From assembly GCA_015180985.1 (NCBI GenBank), contig CP054185.1, positions 2,789,225-2,853,224 of the forward strand: DNA of 64,000 nucleotides, given 5' to 3'. The first letter of the stretch is position 1; every line of letters starts with the position of its first letter. Shown here piece by piece: positions 34,596-43,329 of this stretch. The translations under genes and the position numbers were made by a program. The notes beneath the pieces were generated by a model that saw only the letters and a program-made list of their open reading frames with translations, was not told where the DNA came from and made no database searches. This stretch comes from Flammeovirgaceae bacterium (GTDB lineage Bacteria; Bacteroidota; Bacteroidia; Cytophagales; Cyclobacteriaceae).

Positions 34596-35122
34596 CCATT
34601 CGCATCGGCATCATCAACGTGTCCGACAGGGCCAGCCAGGGCATCTATGAGGATATTCCCGGGAAGGAAATTGTTGCGACATTAACAGAATACATAAAAA
34701 GCCCTTGGGAAAAAGAGTATGCCGTTATCCCGGATGAACAACACCTGATTGAGCAATGCCTGATTGAGATGGCTGATAAAAAGCAATGCTGCCTCATAAT
34801 AACCTGCGGAGGAACAGGCCCCGCCAAACGCGATGTGACCCCCGAAGCCACTGAAAATGTCTGTGAAAAAATGCTGCCCGGATTTGGCGAACTGATGCGC
34901 ACAGAAAGCCTGAAATATGTGCCCACAGCCATCCTCTCCAGGCAAACAGCCGGAATTCGTGGAAAATCACTAATTTTGAACCTGCCGGGAAAGCCAAAAG
35001 CCATCCGGCAGTGCCTGAATGCTGTTTTCCCAGCGGTCCCTTATTGCATTGACCTGCTGGAAGGACCGTTCATCGAATGCAATGAGGAGGTTGTTAAGCC
35101 ATTCAGGCCGCATTCCGTATAA
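34592..35122 (+). CDS. mog: Molybdopterin adenylyltransferase-like protein
   Basis: A 176-residue MogA/MoaB-fold protein. Motifs: [40 protein letters not shown] (the GGTG molybdopterin-binding loop with the catalytic Asp following) and [25 protein letters not shown]. MogA adenylates molybdopterin before molybdate insertion. No other molybdenum-cofactor gene appears in the window, so its partners must be encoded elsewhere. It overlaps trhO by 4 nt, a linkage with no obvious functional reason. Confidence 0.9.
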   Translation: MTIRIGIINVSDRASQGIYEDIPGKEIVATLTEYIKSPWEKEYAVIPDEQHLIEQCLIEMADKKQCCLIITCGGTGPAKRDVTPEATENVCEKMLPGFGELMRTESLKYVPTAILSRQTAGIRGKSLILNLPGKPKAIRQCLNAVFPAVPYCIDLLEGPFIECNEEVVKPFRPHSV

Positions 35123-35133
35123 TTGCAGGCTTT

Positions 35134-36111
35134 ATGAAAATTAAATACTACTACGATACCGAAACCTGTAAGTACGAGAGAGTTCGTACCAAAACCAGCG
35201 ACATCGTACTGAACGGGTTAGGCCTATTCTTCCTTACCTTGTTGCTGGCCAGCGGTATATACCTGATGTTCAGTACGTACTTCGAATCACCCAAAGAACT
35301 CTTCCTGAAAAACGAAGTAAAAGAACTTGAGTACTATTATGCCAGCTTAAAAAGGCAGGTTGACGAACTTGAAAAAACCGTACAGGGACTGGAGCATCGC
35401 GATGACAACATTTACCGCGTGGTATTAGGCTCCGAACCTATCGATAAATCAATACGAAATGCCGGTGTGGGCGGTGTTGAACGGTACAGCGATATCCTTA
35501 ACAAACCGATCGAACATAAAGATCTTATTCTTGAATTAAGTAAGCGCGTAGATTTACTGCGCAGAAAAGTGTACATCGAATCAAAATCACAAGATGAAGT
35601 TGTTGAACTGGCCGAAAATAAAGAAAAACAATTTGCTGCTACCCCCGCCATTCAACCTATCGCCAACAAACAACTCATCGCGCTGGCTTCAGGTTTTGGT
35701 ATGCGCATACACCCGGTGTACAAAGTAAAGAAAATGCATACCGGTATTGATTTTGCCGCGCCCATTGGAACACCCATCTATGCTACAGCCGATGGCGTTG
35801 TGGAAGAAGTGGACATTCGCTTTAGCGGCTATGGTAAAATGATTACCATCGATCATGGCTTTGGCTACCAGACCCGGTACGCCCACATGCACGATTTTGC
35901 CGTGCGCAAAGGCCAGAAAGTTAAACGCGGAGATTTAATTGGCTACGTAGGCAATACAGGGCTTTCAACTGCTCCGCACCTGCATTATGAGGTATTGCTG
36001 AATGGTGTGCTGATTAACCCGGTACATTATTTCTACAACGATCTGTCGCCTTCGGAATACGAAAAAATCATCGAACTGGCCTCCATTGAAAATCAGTCAC
36101 TGGGAATGTAA
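35134..36111 (+). CDS. M23-family peptidoglycan endopeptidase, membrane-anchored
   Basis: A 325-residue protein with one TM helix (IVLNGLGLFFLTLLLASGIYLMF, about residues 25-48), a periplasmic coiled coil (LKNEVKELEYYYASLKRQVD, residues 62-92) and a C-terminal LytM/M23 domain (residues 185-300). The zinc motif is HTGIDFAAPIG (HxxxD) and HLHYEVLLNG (HxH), so the active site is complete and the enzyme should cut peptidoglycan cross-bridges. The coiled coil suggests division or elongation control, as in EnvC/MepM-like proteins. An intrinsic terminator follows at 36135-36158. Confidence 0.95.
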   Translation: MKIKYYYDTETCKYERVRTKTSDIVLNGLGLFFLTLLLASGIYLMFSTYFESPKELFLKNEVKELEYYYASLKRQVDELEKTVQGLEHRDDNIYRVVLGSEPIDKSIRNAGVGGVERYSDILNKPIEHKDLILELSKRVDLLRRKVYIESKSQDEVVELAENKEKQFAATPAIQPIANKQLIALASGFGMRIHPVYKVKKMHTGIDFAAPIGTPIYATADGVVEEVDIRFSGYGKMITIDHGFGYQTRYAHMHDFAVRKGQKVKRGDLIGYVGNTGLSTAPHLHYEVLLNGVLINPVHYFYNDLSPSEYEKIIELASIENQSLGM

Positions 36112-36134
36112 TTCAGCATCAAAGTTTTTATAAG

Positions 36135-36162
36135 AAAGCCTGCCCGGTTGCAGGCTTTTTTA
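36135..36162 (+). terminator. Intrinsic terminator after the M23 gene
   Basis: AAAGCCTGC (36135-36143), loop CCGGTT, GCAGGCTTT (36150-36158) and a continuing T-run give a 9-bp stem and a standard rho-independent terminator. Confidence 0.88.
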
Positions 36163-36211
36163 TTAACGTGGATTTAGTAATTTCATATTTTAAAGCTATA
36201 TCCTGCCGGCA

Positions 36212-37165
36212 ATGCGATTCGCACTTTTGTTTTCCATAATGGTTAGTACTTTACGTATTGCACTTACACAGGGCTGCAGTGATGCCGGATTTTGCACCAT
36301 GGGAGCCATGAAACCCGACCAGCCGTTTAATAAGAAAATACCTGTAAAGTTGCGTTCCATGGAGGTAAGTTTTTACCGGGGCACCACCACCCTTTCACCC
36401 ATCGTATATGTAGCCAACCTGGACATGAGTTTCAACATTATTGACAGCAAAACCTTTTTTCAGATAAAACTTCCATACCAGGCTGTTACCGGGAATTTCG
36501 GAAACACCGCAGGGCTTGGGGATATTTCGTATTGCATAACCCGTAACCTGTTTTCTTCCGAACAATTCGATATCAGTTTTACGGTAGGTGGCAAAATACC
36601 ATCCAATAATTCCAACCTGAAAGACGATAAATTTAACCTGCCCTTACCGATGTACTACCAAACCAGTTTAGGCACCTACGATGCCATTGCCGGTATTTCG
36701 TTGGTTAGCCGTAAATGGCTGTTTGCTACGGGCATTCAACATCCGTTTAACAAAAATGGAAATAGGTTTCAGTGGGCCGATTGGGATCCGGTTTATAAAA
36801 ATGGTGAAGGTGTGGACTATGTTCATAAATACGACAAAGCCTATAAACTTAAAAGAGGAACAGATGTTATGCTGCGTATTGAACGCAACTTCCGCTTCTC
36901 ACGATTTAATTTCACAGCAGGCTTGCTTCCTATATTCAGAATTACCCGAGACGAAATTGAAGACCCCCCGGCATCCGGTACACGCATAAAACCCGATGGC
37001 ACCACCGGCATGGCCCTGTCGGGAATTGTAACAGCCGGCTACAGTTTTAATGTAAAAACCGGTGTACGGCTTTTAGTAGGTCATAAAATCACCCAGCGCG
37101 ATGTGAACCCGGACGGCCTGACCCGAAACATGGTTACCACATTAAGTTATTTTTACCGATTCTGA
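36212..37165 (+). CDS. Outer-membrane beta-barrel protein
   Basis: A 317-residue protein with a signal peptide (ALLFSIMVSTLRIALTQ) followed by GCSDAGFCTMGAMKPDQPF, and then long alternating beta strands ending in an aromatic Phe (LSYFYRF), the usual mark of an outer-membrane barrel. The strands GLGDISYCITRNLF and ISFTVGGKIPS are typical of transporter-type barrels. Its last base is shared with the CHAT gene start (TGATG), so the two are translationally coupled. Its ligand is unknown; the pair suggests a partner for the secreted CHAT protein. Confidence 0.8.
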   Translation: MRFALLFSIMVSTLRIALTQGCSDAGFCTMGAMKPDQPFNKKIPVKLRSMEVSFYRGTTTLSPIVYVANLDMSFNIIDSKTFFQIKLPYQAVTGNFGNTAGLGDISYCITRNLFSSEQFDISFTVGGKIPSNNSNLKDDKFNLPLPMYYQTSLGTYDAIAGISLVSRKWLFATGIQHPFNKNGNRFQWADWDPVYKNGEGVDYVHKYDKAYKLKRGTDVMLRIERNFRFSRFNFTAGLLPIFRITRDEIEDPPASGTRIKPDGTTGMALSGIVTAGYSFNVKTGVRLLVGHKITQRDVNPDGLTRNMVTTLSYFYRF

Positions 37166-39867
37166 TGGCACGCAGCAGCTTACTTCCTGGGCTTCTCCTG
37201 TTCGTTGTAAATTTGCTGCAGGCTCAAAATTCACAATCCGCTTCAGAGCAAATTGACGAATTACTGTATGACTCAAAATTTGAAGACGCCATTGCTTTTG
37301 CTGATAAGTTTACTGGCGGTACCTCCGAAATAAGTATCCTTATCGGTAATAAAAAGGCTGAAGCACTTATTCAATTAGGCCGATATGAGCAGGCTACAGC
37401 CCTGCTTGACCAACTACAAAGCCAGGCCGAAAAATCCAATAAACCCGATGCCCTCGGGGCTATCGTTCAATCCACCCGCGGATTTCTTTACCTCAACCAG
37501 GGAAGAAGTGATTTGGCATTAGAGCTCCTTGAAAATGCCGTAATCACACTTAATGAAACCGGGGATCCGCTTTATCAGGCACGGGCAATGGCATACCTGG
37601 GGCAAGCGTACTCCGCCACCGGTAAGTACGCCCAGGCCGAAGAGCAATTACAAATGGCACTTACCATCCGATTAGATAAGTTGCCCGAATCACATGAACT
37701 GATTGCCGCATCGTACAACGATCTGGGCATGGCCTTTAGTCAGACTGATGTTGACAAAGCACTCGACTATTTTGACAAAGCGATTGAATTATACACCCGG
37801 CTGCACGGTGCCACCCATCCGAAAACAGCAATTGTTAATACCAACATGGGCCTTGCCTACCGGTCTTTGAAACTGTATGGTGATGCCATTACTGTATTTG
37901 AAGATGCCCTTAAGATATGGCAAACCGTTTACGTGAACCCACACCCCTCACAGGCTTTCGTATTGCTGAACCTGGGGCAAACCTATGCCAGCATGGGCGA
38001 ATTAAACACAGCCCTCAGCTTTTACGCGAAAGCTCTGGCTATTTATCAGCAAACTCACGGAAGAAAACATCCGGATATCGCCTCCACCTATAATCTTATC
38101 GGCAAAATAAAGGTTACACAAGGCAACTTTAACGAAGGCCTGGCGAGCTATCAGCAGGCGCTGATTGCCAACGTGAGTACTTTTGAAAGTACCGATGTTA
38201 ACCAGAATCCGGATGGCAGCACATTTTATAACGGCAACCAGTTGCTGTACTCCATCATGTATAAGGCACAGGCGCTTGAAGGTCGTTATTTCGGCAAAAC
38301 TCTAAAACAAACCGATTTGAACAACGCCATTACCCACTTACAAAACTGCGATGCCCTTATTGACCGGCTACGCCAGCAAACCATTAAAGAGTCGGATAAA
38401 ATTACCCTGGGTGCTATTGCCAATGAAGTGTATGCCGATGGTGCACGAATAGCCTTTGAACTAAGTGATGTGGCCTTCCGTAAAAGATCATACTACCGTG
38501 AATTAAGTTTTTATTTTGCCGAAAAAAGTAAAGCAGCCGTTTTACTGGATGCCATTTCGGATACAAATGCCAAGTCGTTTGCCGGAATTCCCGAAGAGTT
38601 ACTGGAAGAAGAACGCGGCCTTAAATCGGCTTTGGCCCTGGTCAATCAAAAACTGGCACAAAAACCATCGGAGGATGAAGAGAAATACCTTCGCGAAACA
38701 GCTTTTCACCTCAACCAAAGCTACCAGGCCTTTATTAAAAACCTGGAAAATCAATACCCCGAGTATTTTAACCTGAAATATAATTCTACCGCACCTTCTA
38801 TAAGTCAGGTACAGGCTGTCCTTCCGGGTAATTCAGCTGTTCTTAGTTACTTTATTGATGATTACAACGGCAGGGCAAGGCTTTACACGTATGTTATCAC
38901 TAAAAAGTCGTTCCGAATTGTAAGTAAACCGCTGCCGGCAGCCTATAACAAAAATTTAACAGGTTACCGTAACAGTATTTTTTTTCGCGATCAACATTCG
39001 TTTATCGAAACGGCTACCGCGCTTCATCGAACACTTATTCCCGGGCTTCCGCGCCACATAAACGATCTGATTATACTTCCGGCCGGCCGTATGGGTGTAA
39101 TTCCTTTCGAAGCATTACTAACACAGAAAGTGAAAAACGAAGATGAACCCTATCCGGTACTGCCTTACCTGGTAAAAAAATTCAGTACGCGTTATGAATT
39201 CTCTACCGGCCTGATGTTACAACGAAAATCGGACAAGCCCGGGCCGATACAATCGGCCATGTTGTGCGCCCCGGTTACTTTTCCTGAAAAAGACAACTTA
39301 AGCGATTTGCCAGGCACGGCCGCAGAAGTAAATACCCTAAATGAACTGTTCGCAACTAAAAAAATTTCCTGCGAATTACTCACCAATCACCTGGCCAGTG
39401 AATCGGCAATAAAAACCAAAGCACTTAAAAATTATAATCTGCTGCATTTTGCAACCCACGGCATTGTGGATGAAAACAACCCGGAGCTATCGCGGATATT
39501 TCTTCAAAACGATTCGGAAGCAGAAGATGGCAACCTGTTCTCTGGCGAAATTTATAACCTGCAGTTAAACGCCAGCCTGGTTACGCTATCGGCTTGCCAA
39601 ACCGGGCTGGGCAAAATATCAAAAGGCGAAGGGGTAATTGGTTTATCGCGCGCATTGGTTTATGCCGGTGCAAAAAATATTATTGTTACATTCTGGAGTG
39701 TTTCTGATGAATCAACCGCCCAACTTATGACTGATTTTTATAAGTTGCTGTTGGAAAATCCTTCTCTACCGTTTAGTTCAACTTTGCGCCAGGCAAAACT
39801 TAATTTGCTAAGCAGCCACTATTCAGCACCGTATTACTGGGCACCCTTTGTTCTTATTGGCTTCTGA
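37165..39867 (+). CDS. Secreted TPR-CHAT caspase-like protein
   Basis: A 900-residue protein: signal peptide (LLPGLLLFVVNLLQAQ), TPR array from about residue 30 to 330 (repeats such as ALDYFDKAIELYTRLHGATH, AFVLLNLGQTYASMGELNTA, DIASTYNLIGKIKVTQGNF), a helical linker (370-540) and a C-terminal CHAT domain (about 590-900). The caspase-type dyad is complete: HFATHG with His765 and LSACQTGLG with Cys811. CHAT proteases, including TPR-CHAT (Csx29) and gasdermin-cleaving ones, are usually cytosolic; this one appears exported. The overlapping barrel gene suggests a surface or periplasmic proteolytic module. The target is unknown. Confidence 0.9.
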   Translation: MARSSLLPGLLLFVVNLLQAQNSQSASEQIDELLYDSKFEDAIAFADKFTGGTSEISILIGNKKAEALIQLGRYEQATALLDQLQSQAEKSNKPDALGAIVQSTRGFLYLNQGRSDLALELLENAVITLNETGDPLYQARAMAYLGQAYSATGKYAQAEEQLQMALTIRLDKLPESHELIAASYNDLGMAFSQTDVDKALDYFDKAIELYTRLHGATHPKTAIVNTNMGLAYRSLKLYGDAITVFEDALKIWQTVYVNPHPSQAFVLLNLGQTYASMGELNTALSFYAKALAIYQQTHGRKHPDIASTYNLIGKIKVTQGNFNEGLASYQQALIANVSTFESTDVNQNPDGSTFYNGNQLLYSIMYKAQALEGRYFGKTLKQTDLNNAITHLQNCDALIDRLRQQTIKESDKITLGAIANEVYADGARIAFELSDVAFRKRSYYRELSFYFAEKSKAAVLLDAISDTNAKSFAGIPEELLEEERGLKSALALVNQKLAQKPSEDEEKYLRETAFHLNQSYQAFIKNLENQYPEYFNLKYNSTAPSISQVQAVLPGNSAVLSYFIDDYNGRARLYTYVITKKSFRIVSKPLPAAYNKNLTGYRNSIFFRDQHSFIETATALHRTLIPGLPRHINDLIILPAGRMGVIPFEALLTQKVKNEDEPYPVLPYLVKKFSTRYEFSTGLMLQRKSDKPGPIQSAMLCAPVTFPEKDNLSDLPGTAAEVNTLNELFATKKISCELLTNHLASESAIKTKALKNYNLLHFATHGIVDENNPELSRIFLQNDSEAEDGNLFSGEIYNLQLNASLVTLSACQTGLGKISKGEGVIGLSRALVYAGAKNIIVTFWSVSDESTAQLMTDFYKLLLENPSLPFSSTLRQAKLNLLSSHYSAPYYWAPFVLIGF

Positions 39868-39891
39868 CAAAGGAGAACAAATTAAAGCATA

Positions 39892-40035
39892 AGCCATCTC
39901 AAAAATAAACATAACCACAAAGGTCACTAAGTGCACTCAAAGAACACAGAGAATTACATTTATACTAACCACTTTCTTTGTGACTTTTATGCCATATCTG
40001 TGCTACTTTGTGGTTAGCCTGATTTTGAGATGGCT
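39892..40035. repeat. 144-bp nested imperfect palindrome
   Basis: Outer arms AGCCATCTCAAAA (39892-39904) and TTTTGAGATGGCT (40023-40035) are exact reverse complements, as are inner arms TAACCACAAAG (39912-39922) and CTTTGTGGTTA (40006-40016). Between them lie irregular CACTAAG / CTTTGTG words. It is located between the convergent CHAT and TonB-receptor genes. It looks like an intergenic repeat element of a kind found in many genomes, not a coding region. Confidence 0.8.
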
Positions 40036-40040
40036 GCTGG

Positions 40041-40094
40041 TTATCCCGCAGACTTGGACAAATAATCGGATAATCTGCATCGCCTGCGGGATAA
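40041..40094. repeat. Stem-loop after the nested palindrome
   Basis: TTATCCCGCAG (40041-40051) and CTGCGGGATAA (40084-40094) are exact reverse complements with a 32-nt loop. It lies just 4 nt beyond the 3' end of the TonB receptor gene (40099) and may end its transcript, though no T-run is visible. Confidence 0.65.
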
Positions 40095-40098
40095 GCTA

Positions 40099-42366
40099 TC
40101 ATTTTATCCGGTAACGAAAGCCGGCATAGGCCATGCGTCCGAATATCGGTCCCCAAACCATTGATGAATCAAAGTACGGACTAAAAGGCTGGTCGGCCGC
40201 AACAATCGGGTTTGCCAGTGTAAAGTTATTAAGGTTCTCAACACCAAGGTAAACACTCCAGCGATCGTTGAAATCTTTAGTTACCTGTGCATTCATCAAA
40301 AAATAATCAGTTGAATAACTACTGAGCTGGTACTCGGACGGGTTCTCGGACGTATCCGGAATACGCTGCGGGCCAAGCCATTGTACAGTATAATCAAACT
40401 TCCATTTACTTTTGGTTTCATACGCCAGATTAATAAACGCGCGATGCTTTGAAATCAGCGGGCGGGCCAGCCGCGCCTCAGTATAATCCGTCTGAACATC
40501 CAGCCACCGGTAAGCCAGGCGTAAATCGAACCGCCTGATTAATTCGTAATCAACCTGCACCTGCATACTGTGTGAAAATGACCTGCCGGTAAGGCCAAAA
40601 AAACGTGCTTGTCTTGCCGAGAAGTCGTAATCCAATACCACCTGATTCTGAAAATCGGTAAAGAAATAATCCACCGTAAGCGATCCGCTCCGGTAATCAA
40701 TGGTAAAATCCTGCGACAGGTTCACCCCGTAATTCCAGGCCTCATCGGGTTTAAAACCATATCCGTACGCGCTTTGCAAGCCGGTAAATACAAATTGACG
40801 GGAAGAAACCATGATGCCGGTATTTTCTGCCAGAATATTGGCCACCCGTATTCCTTTGCCTGCCGATGCTCTCAGCGTTGTTAAATCGGTTAAGTTGTAC
40901 CGTATATGCAGGCGTGGTGTAAAAAAGGTTCCAAACAAATTGTGCTGGTCAACCCGCACACCGGCAATCAGCGAAAACTTATTCTGATTGTCGTAATTGT
41001 ATTCGGCAAATGCCCCCGGTACAATTTCGGCTCTTTTAAAAGCCATACCCGGAGCCGGCAATCCATCGTAATTAACACCAACTATCGGGTTAGCCAGATT
41101 CTCCTCTACATCATCATACAAGAAACTTAAACCCGCTTTAAACTTATGCGCGGTATTACTTACGATGGACTGATAGATTAGGTTAGCATAGAATGAATTT
41201 TGGTTTGCAAAATGCTCGGTAAAGCCATAATAACTTTCATGATCATGGGCTGTTCCGCTAACCTGCAGACCGATACTTTTATAGGGCTTGCCCGGAAACT
41301 GATATCCTAACTTACCCCACAACTCGTATCGTTTTGTGTTTATTTCAAAGCCATACCGGTTGGTAGTAAACTTATCGTGAGGTGGGTGAAAGCCGGTTTG
41401 GCCTCCCAGTTTATTATCCCCAAGCAGCTTAATCCCAATTTGTCCAAGCAGGCCTTTGCCATTGTTATACACCCACCGGTTTATAAAGTTAAGCTGGCTT
41501 CCTACGGGAAAATCAAGGAAGGAGTCCTCATTACTGTCCATCTCCATAGGCCTTGCACTGCCATGAATCAAAAAAGTAGTTGCCCATTTTGGCCCTGTGT
41601 GTACGGTGTAATTCAGGTTCAACTCGGCACGTGCGGCCTGGTTAACATACCCGTTGAGGTAAAACTTTTCGCTTTCTTCGGGCTTTTTTAACTCAACGTT
41701 TATCTGGCCGGCAATGCTTTCATAGCCATTAACCACCGAACCCACGCCTTTTGTTACCTGAATGGAATTTATCCAGGTGCCGGGAATGAACTGAATGCCC
41801 TGGCTGGCAGCAAGCCCGCGAACCCCCGGCATATTTTCAATAGAGATCAGCGTATTAGGACCGGCAAGACCGAGCATCTGAATCTGTCGAGTTCCGGTAA
41901 TGGCATCGGTAAAGGCCACATCCACCGAGGGATTGGTTTCAAAGCTTTCAGACAGGTTACAACAGGCTGCTTTGAACAACTCTTTTTCCGACATGATTAC
42001 CGTATTGATATTTCTGGCCTGATCCAATCCGCTGGCGGGCCGCCATCCTTGAACCGTAATCTCCTCAAGCACCTGTTCAGAAACAAGGTAAATCTTCACG
42101 CTGGTTTGATTGGTTACATCAACCGTATCGGATTTAAAGCCCACATAACTCACCACTAACTTTTGATGATTACCCACACGTTCAATCATAAATATGCCGT
42201 TGGCACCCGTAGTTGTTCCGATAGTGGTGCCGAGCCAAAACACACTGGCTCCGGCCAAGGGCTCATCAGCCCCTTGCGTATTCTTCTCTACAACCAGTCC
42301 CATTAGTTTCTGGCCGTACGCGTATTGACAGGCCATCAACAGGATGGTGATCAAAAACTTACTCAT
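40099..42366 (-). CDS. TonB-dependent receptor, probable metal (copper) uptake
   Basis: A 755-residue outer-membrane receptor. After a signal peptide (FLITILLMACQYAYGQ) comes a carboxypeptidase-like beta-sandwich (LMGLVVEKN...GASVFWLGTTIGTTTGANG, residues 20-100), then the plug (KELFKAACCNLSESFETNPS, IQMLGLAGPNTLISIENMPG) and the barrel, ending at YRIK. The AACCNLSESF segment with paired Cys is characteristic of a Bacteroidota receptor group found next to HMA and HYC_CC_PP proteins, as here (42378 and 42816). Copper is inferred from that context. The 3' end is 4 nt from a stem-loop. Confidence 0.9.
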   Translation of the reverse strand: MSKFLITILLMACQYAYGQKLMGLVVEKNTQGADEPLAGASVFWLGTTIGTTTGANGIFMIERVGNHQKLVVSYVGFKSDTVDVTNQTSVKIYLVSEQVLEEITVQGWRPASGLDQARNINTVIMSEKELFKAACCNLSESFETNPSVDVAFTDAITGTRQIQMLGLAGPNTLISIENMPGVRGLAASQGIQFIPGTWINSIQVTKGVGSVVNGYESIAGQINVELKKPEESEKFYLNGYVNQAARAELNLNYTVHTGPKWATTFLIHGSARPMEMDSNEDSFLDFPVGSQLNFINRWVYNNGKGLLGQIGIKLLGDNKLGGQTGFHPPHDKFTTNRYGFEINTKRYELWGKLGYQFPGKPYKSIGLQVSGTAHDHESYYGFTEHFANQNSFYANLIYQSIVSNTAHKFKAGLSFLYDDVEENLANPIVGVNYDGLPAPGMAFKRAEIVPGAFAEYNYDNQNKFSLIAGVRVDQHNLFGTFFTPRLHIRYNLTDLTTLRASAGKGIRVANILAENTGIMVSSRQFVFTGLQSAYGYGFKPDEAWNYGVNLSQDFTIDYRSGSLTVDYFFTDFQNQVVLDYDFSARQARFFGLTGRSFSHSMQVQVDYELIRRFDLRLAYRWLDVQTDYTEARLARPLISKHRAFINLAYETKSKWKFDYTVQWLGPQRIPDTSENPSEYQLSSYSTDYFLMNAQVTKDFNDRWSVYLGVENLNNFTLANPIVAADQPFSPYFDSSMVWGPIFGRMAYAGFRYRIK

Positions 42367-42377
42367 AGGTAAAGCTG

Positions 42378-42755
42378 TTAATGATCGCTTTTCTTACCAT
42401 CCTGTATGCCGGAGTGGTCGTGATCTCTGTATAAACAACAAAAGGGAAGTTCGGCATACACTTCATCTTTTGCCTTAACCGTGTCTGTATCATGCCCGAC
42501 TGAAGCAACCAGTTCGCAGATTTTTTGCTCAGTGACTTTAGAGGGAACATAAACCACATGCAGATTTTTAGTGGCAACGTCCCAGGTGGCTTTCTTTATT
42601 CCATTGTGGTCAAGCACACCTTCAATGCGCTCCTTACACATGCCGCAGTTGCCGTAAACTTTAATTGTAGCTGTAACTACTTTTGATTTCGACTGACCAA
42701 AGGAAGAAATTGTGACTAAGGACAGTAAAAGGATATAAATAAGATTTGATTTCAT
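42378..42755 (-). CDS. Secreted heavy-metal-associated (HMA) domain protein
   Basis: A 125-residue protein with a signal peptide (LIYILLLSLVTISSFGQ) and a single HMA fold: VTATIKVYGNCGMCKERIEG with the CxxC metal site, then VASVGHDTDTVKAKDEVYA. The C-terminal tail adds FCCLYRDHDHSG, another Cys/His-rich patch. It is exported, so it would capture copper or a similar soft metal in the periplasm. It is 11 nt before the receptor gene and 60 nt after the HYC_CC_PP gene, in one minus-strand operon. Confidence 0.93.
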   Translation of the reverse strand: MKSNLIYILLLSLVTISSFGQSKSKVVTATIKVYGNCGMCKERIEGVLDHNGIKKATWDVATKNLHVVYVPSKVTEQKICELVASVGHDTDTVKAKDEVYAELPFCCLYRDHDHSGIQDGKKSDH

Positions 42756-42815
42756 GATGAATAAAAGTTAAAAATGAGTAAAAACGAATAGCTTCCGTAA
42801 AACCTAAGAGGCTAC

Positions 42816-43223
42816 CTAAGCCCTGGCCGCACACGGTTCATCATAAAAAACTAAGGAGCAATTAACCTTATAAAGTGGTTTTGGAGGGGGTGAGTAATCG
42901 CTAAAGCAATTATTAACACTTGCCTTAGCGGGTTTAATTATTATTTCTTCAGGAACTCTTAGCTCAGCAAGGAGGTATAATTCCGGTGCAACATGAGCTA
43001 AATGCGATGTAAAAACCTGATTTTCACTTAGCCTAAAGATTTCGTGGTTATCATCGCAACAGGAGTTTTCGGGTGAAAACAGACTGCAGGCGCATTTTTT
43101 AGCCTCAAAACTGAAAAGTTCAGCGGATTTTGCCCGCCCCATGCAGTAGTGAGTGGTTTTAACCACGCCTACTGACAGGAGCAGGTAAATACACGTGAAC
43201 GCTATGGCAAAAAGCTTATTCAC
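42816..43223 (-). CDS. HYC_CC_PP-type secreted protein
   Basis: A 135-residue exported protein with a signal peptide (LFAIAFTCIYLLLSVGVV). It contains the signature THYCMGR, then KKCACSLF, NSCCDDNHEI (CC) and, near the C-terminus, YSPPPKPLY (PP), from which the family takes its name. Cys and His positions suggest metal binding. The start is a GTG at 43221-43223; no in-frame ATG lies upstream before a stop-free limit that would fit a signal peptide. A TACTTTAG box upstream gives a weak promoter. First gene of the candidate copper operon. Confidence 0.88.
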   Translation of the reverse strand: MNKLFAIAFTCIYLLLSVGVVKTTHYCMGRAKSAELFSFEAKKCACSLFSPENSCCDDNHEIFRLSENQVFTSHLAHVAPELYLLAELRVPEEIIIKPAKASVNNCFSDYSPPPKPLYKVNCSLVFYDEPCAARA

Positions 43224-43329
43224 TGTGCATGAGAGAACCCTAAAGTACGCGGTAAGGTTTCAATTTTCCTAAAGAATTTCTGAAACTTTGTTTAGCCCCG
43301 AAAAATGCCCTTTTTTGCATGAATACCGC

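Noticed and set aside
39892-40094. Possible insertion sequence
   Set aside because: The inverted arms enclose only about 100 bases and no transposase frame; at most it is a non-autonomous repeat.
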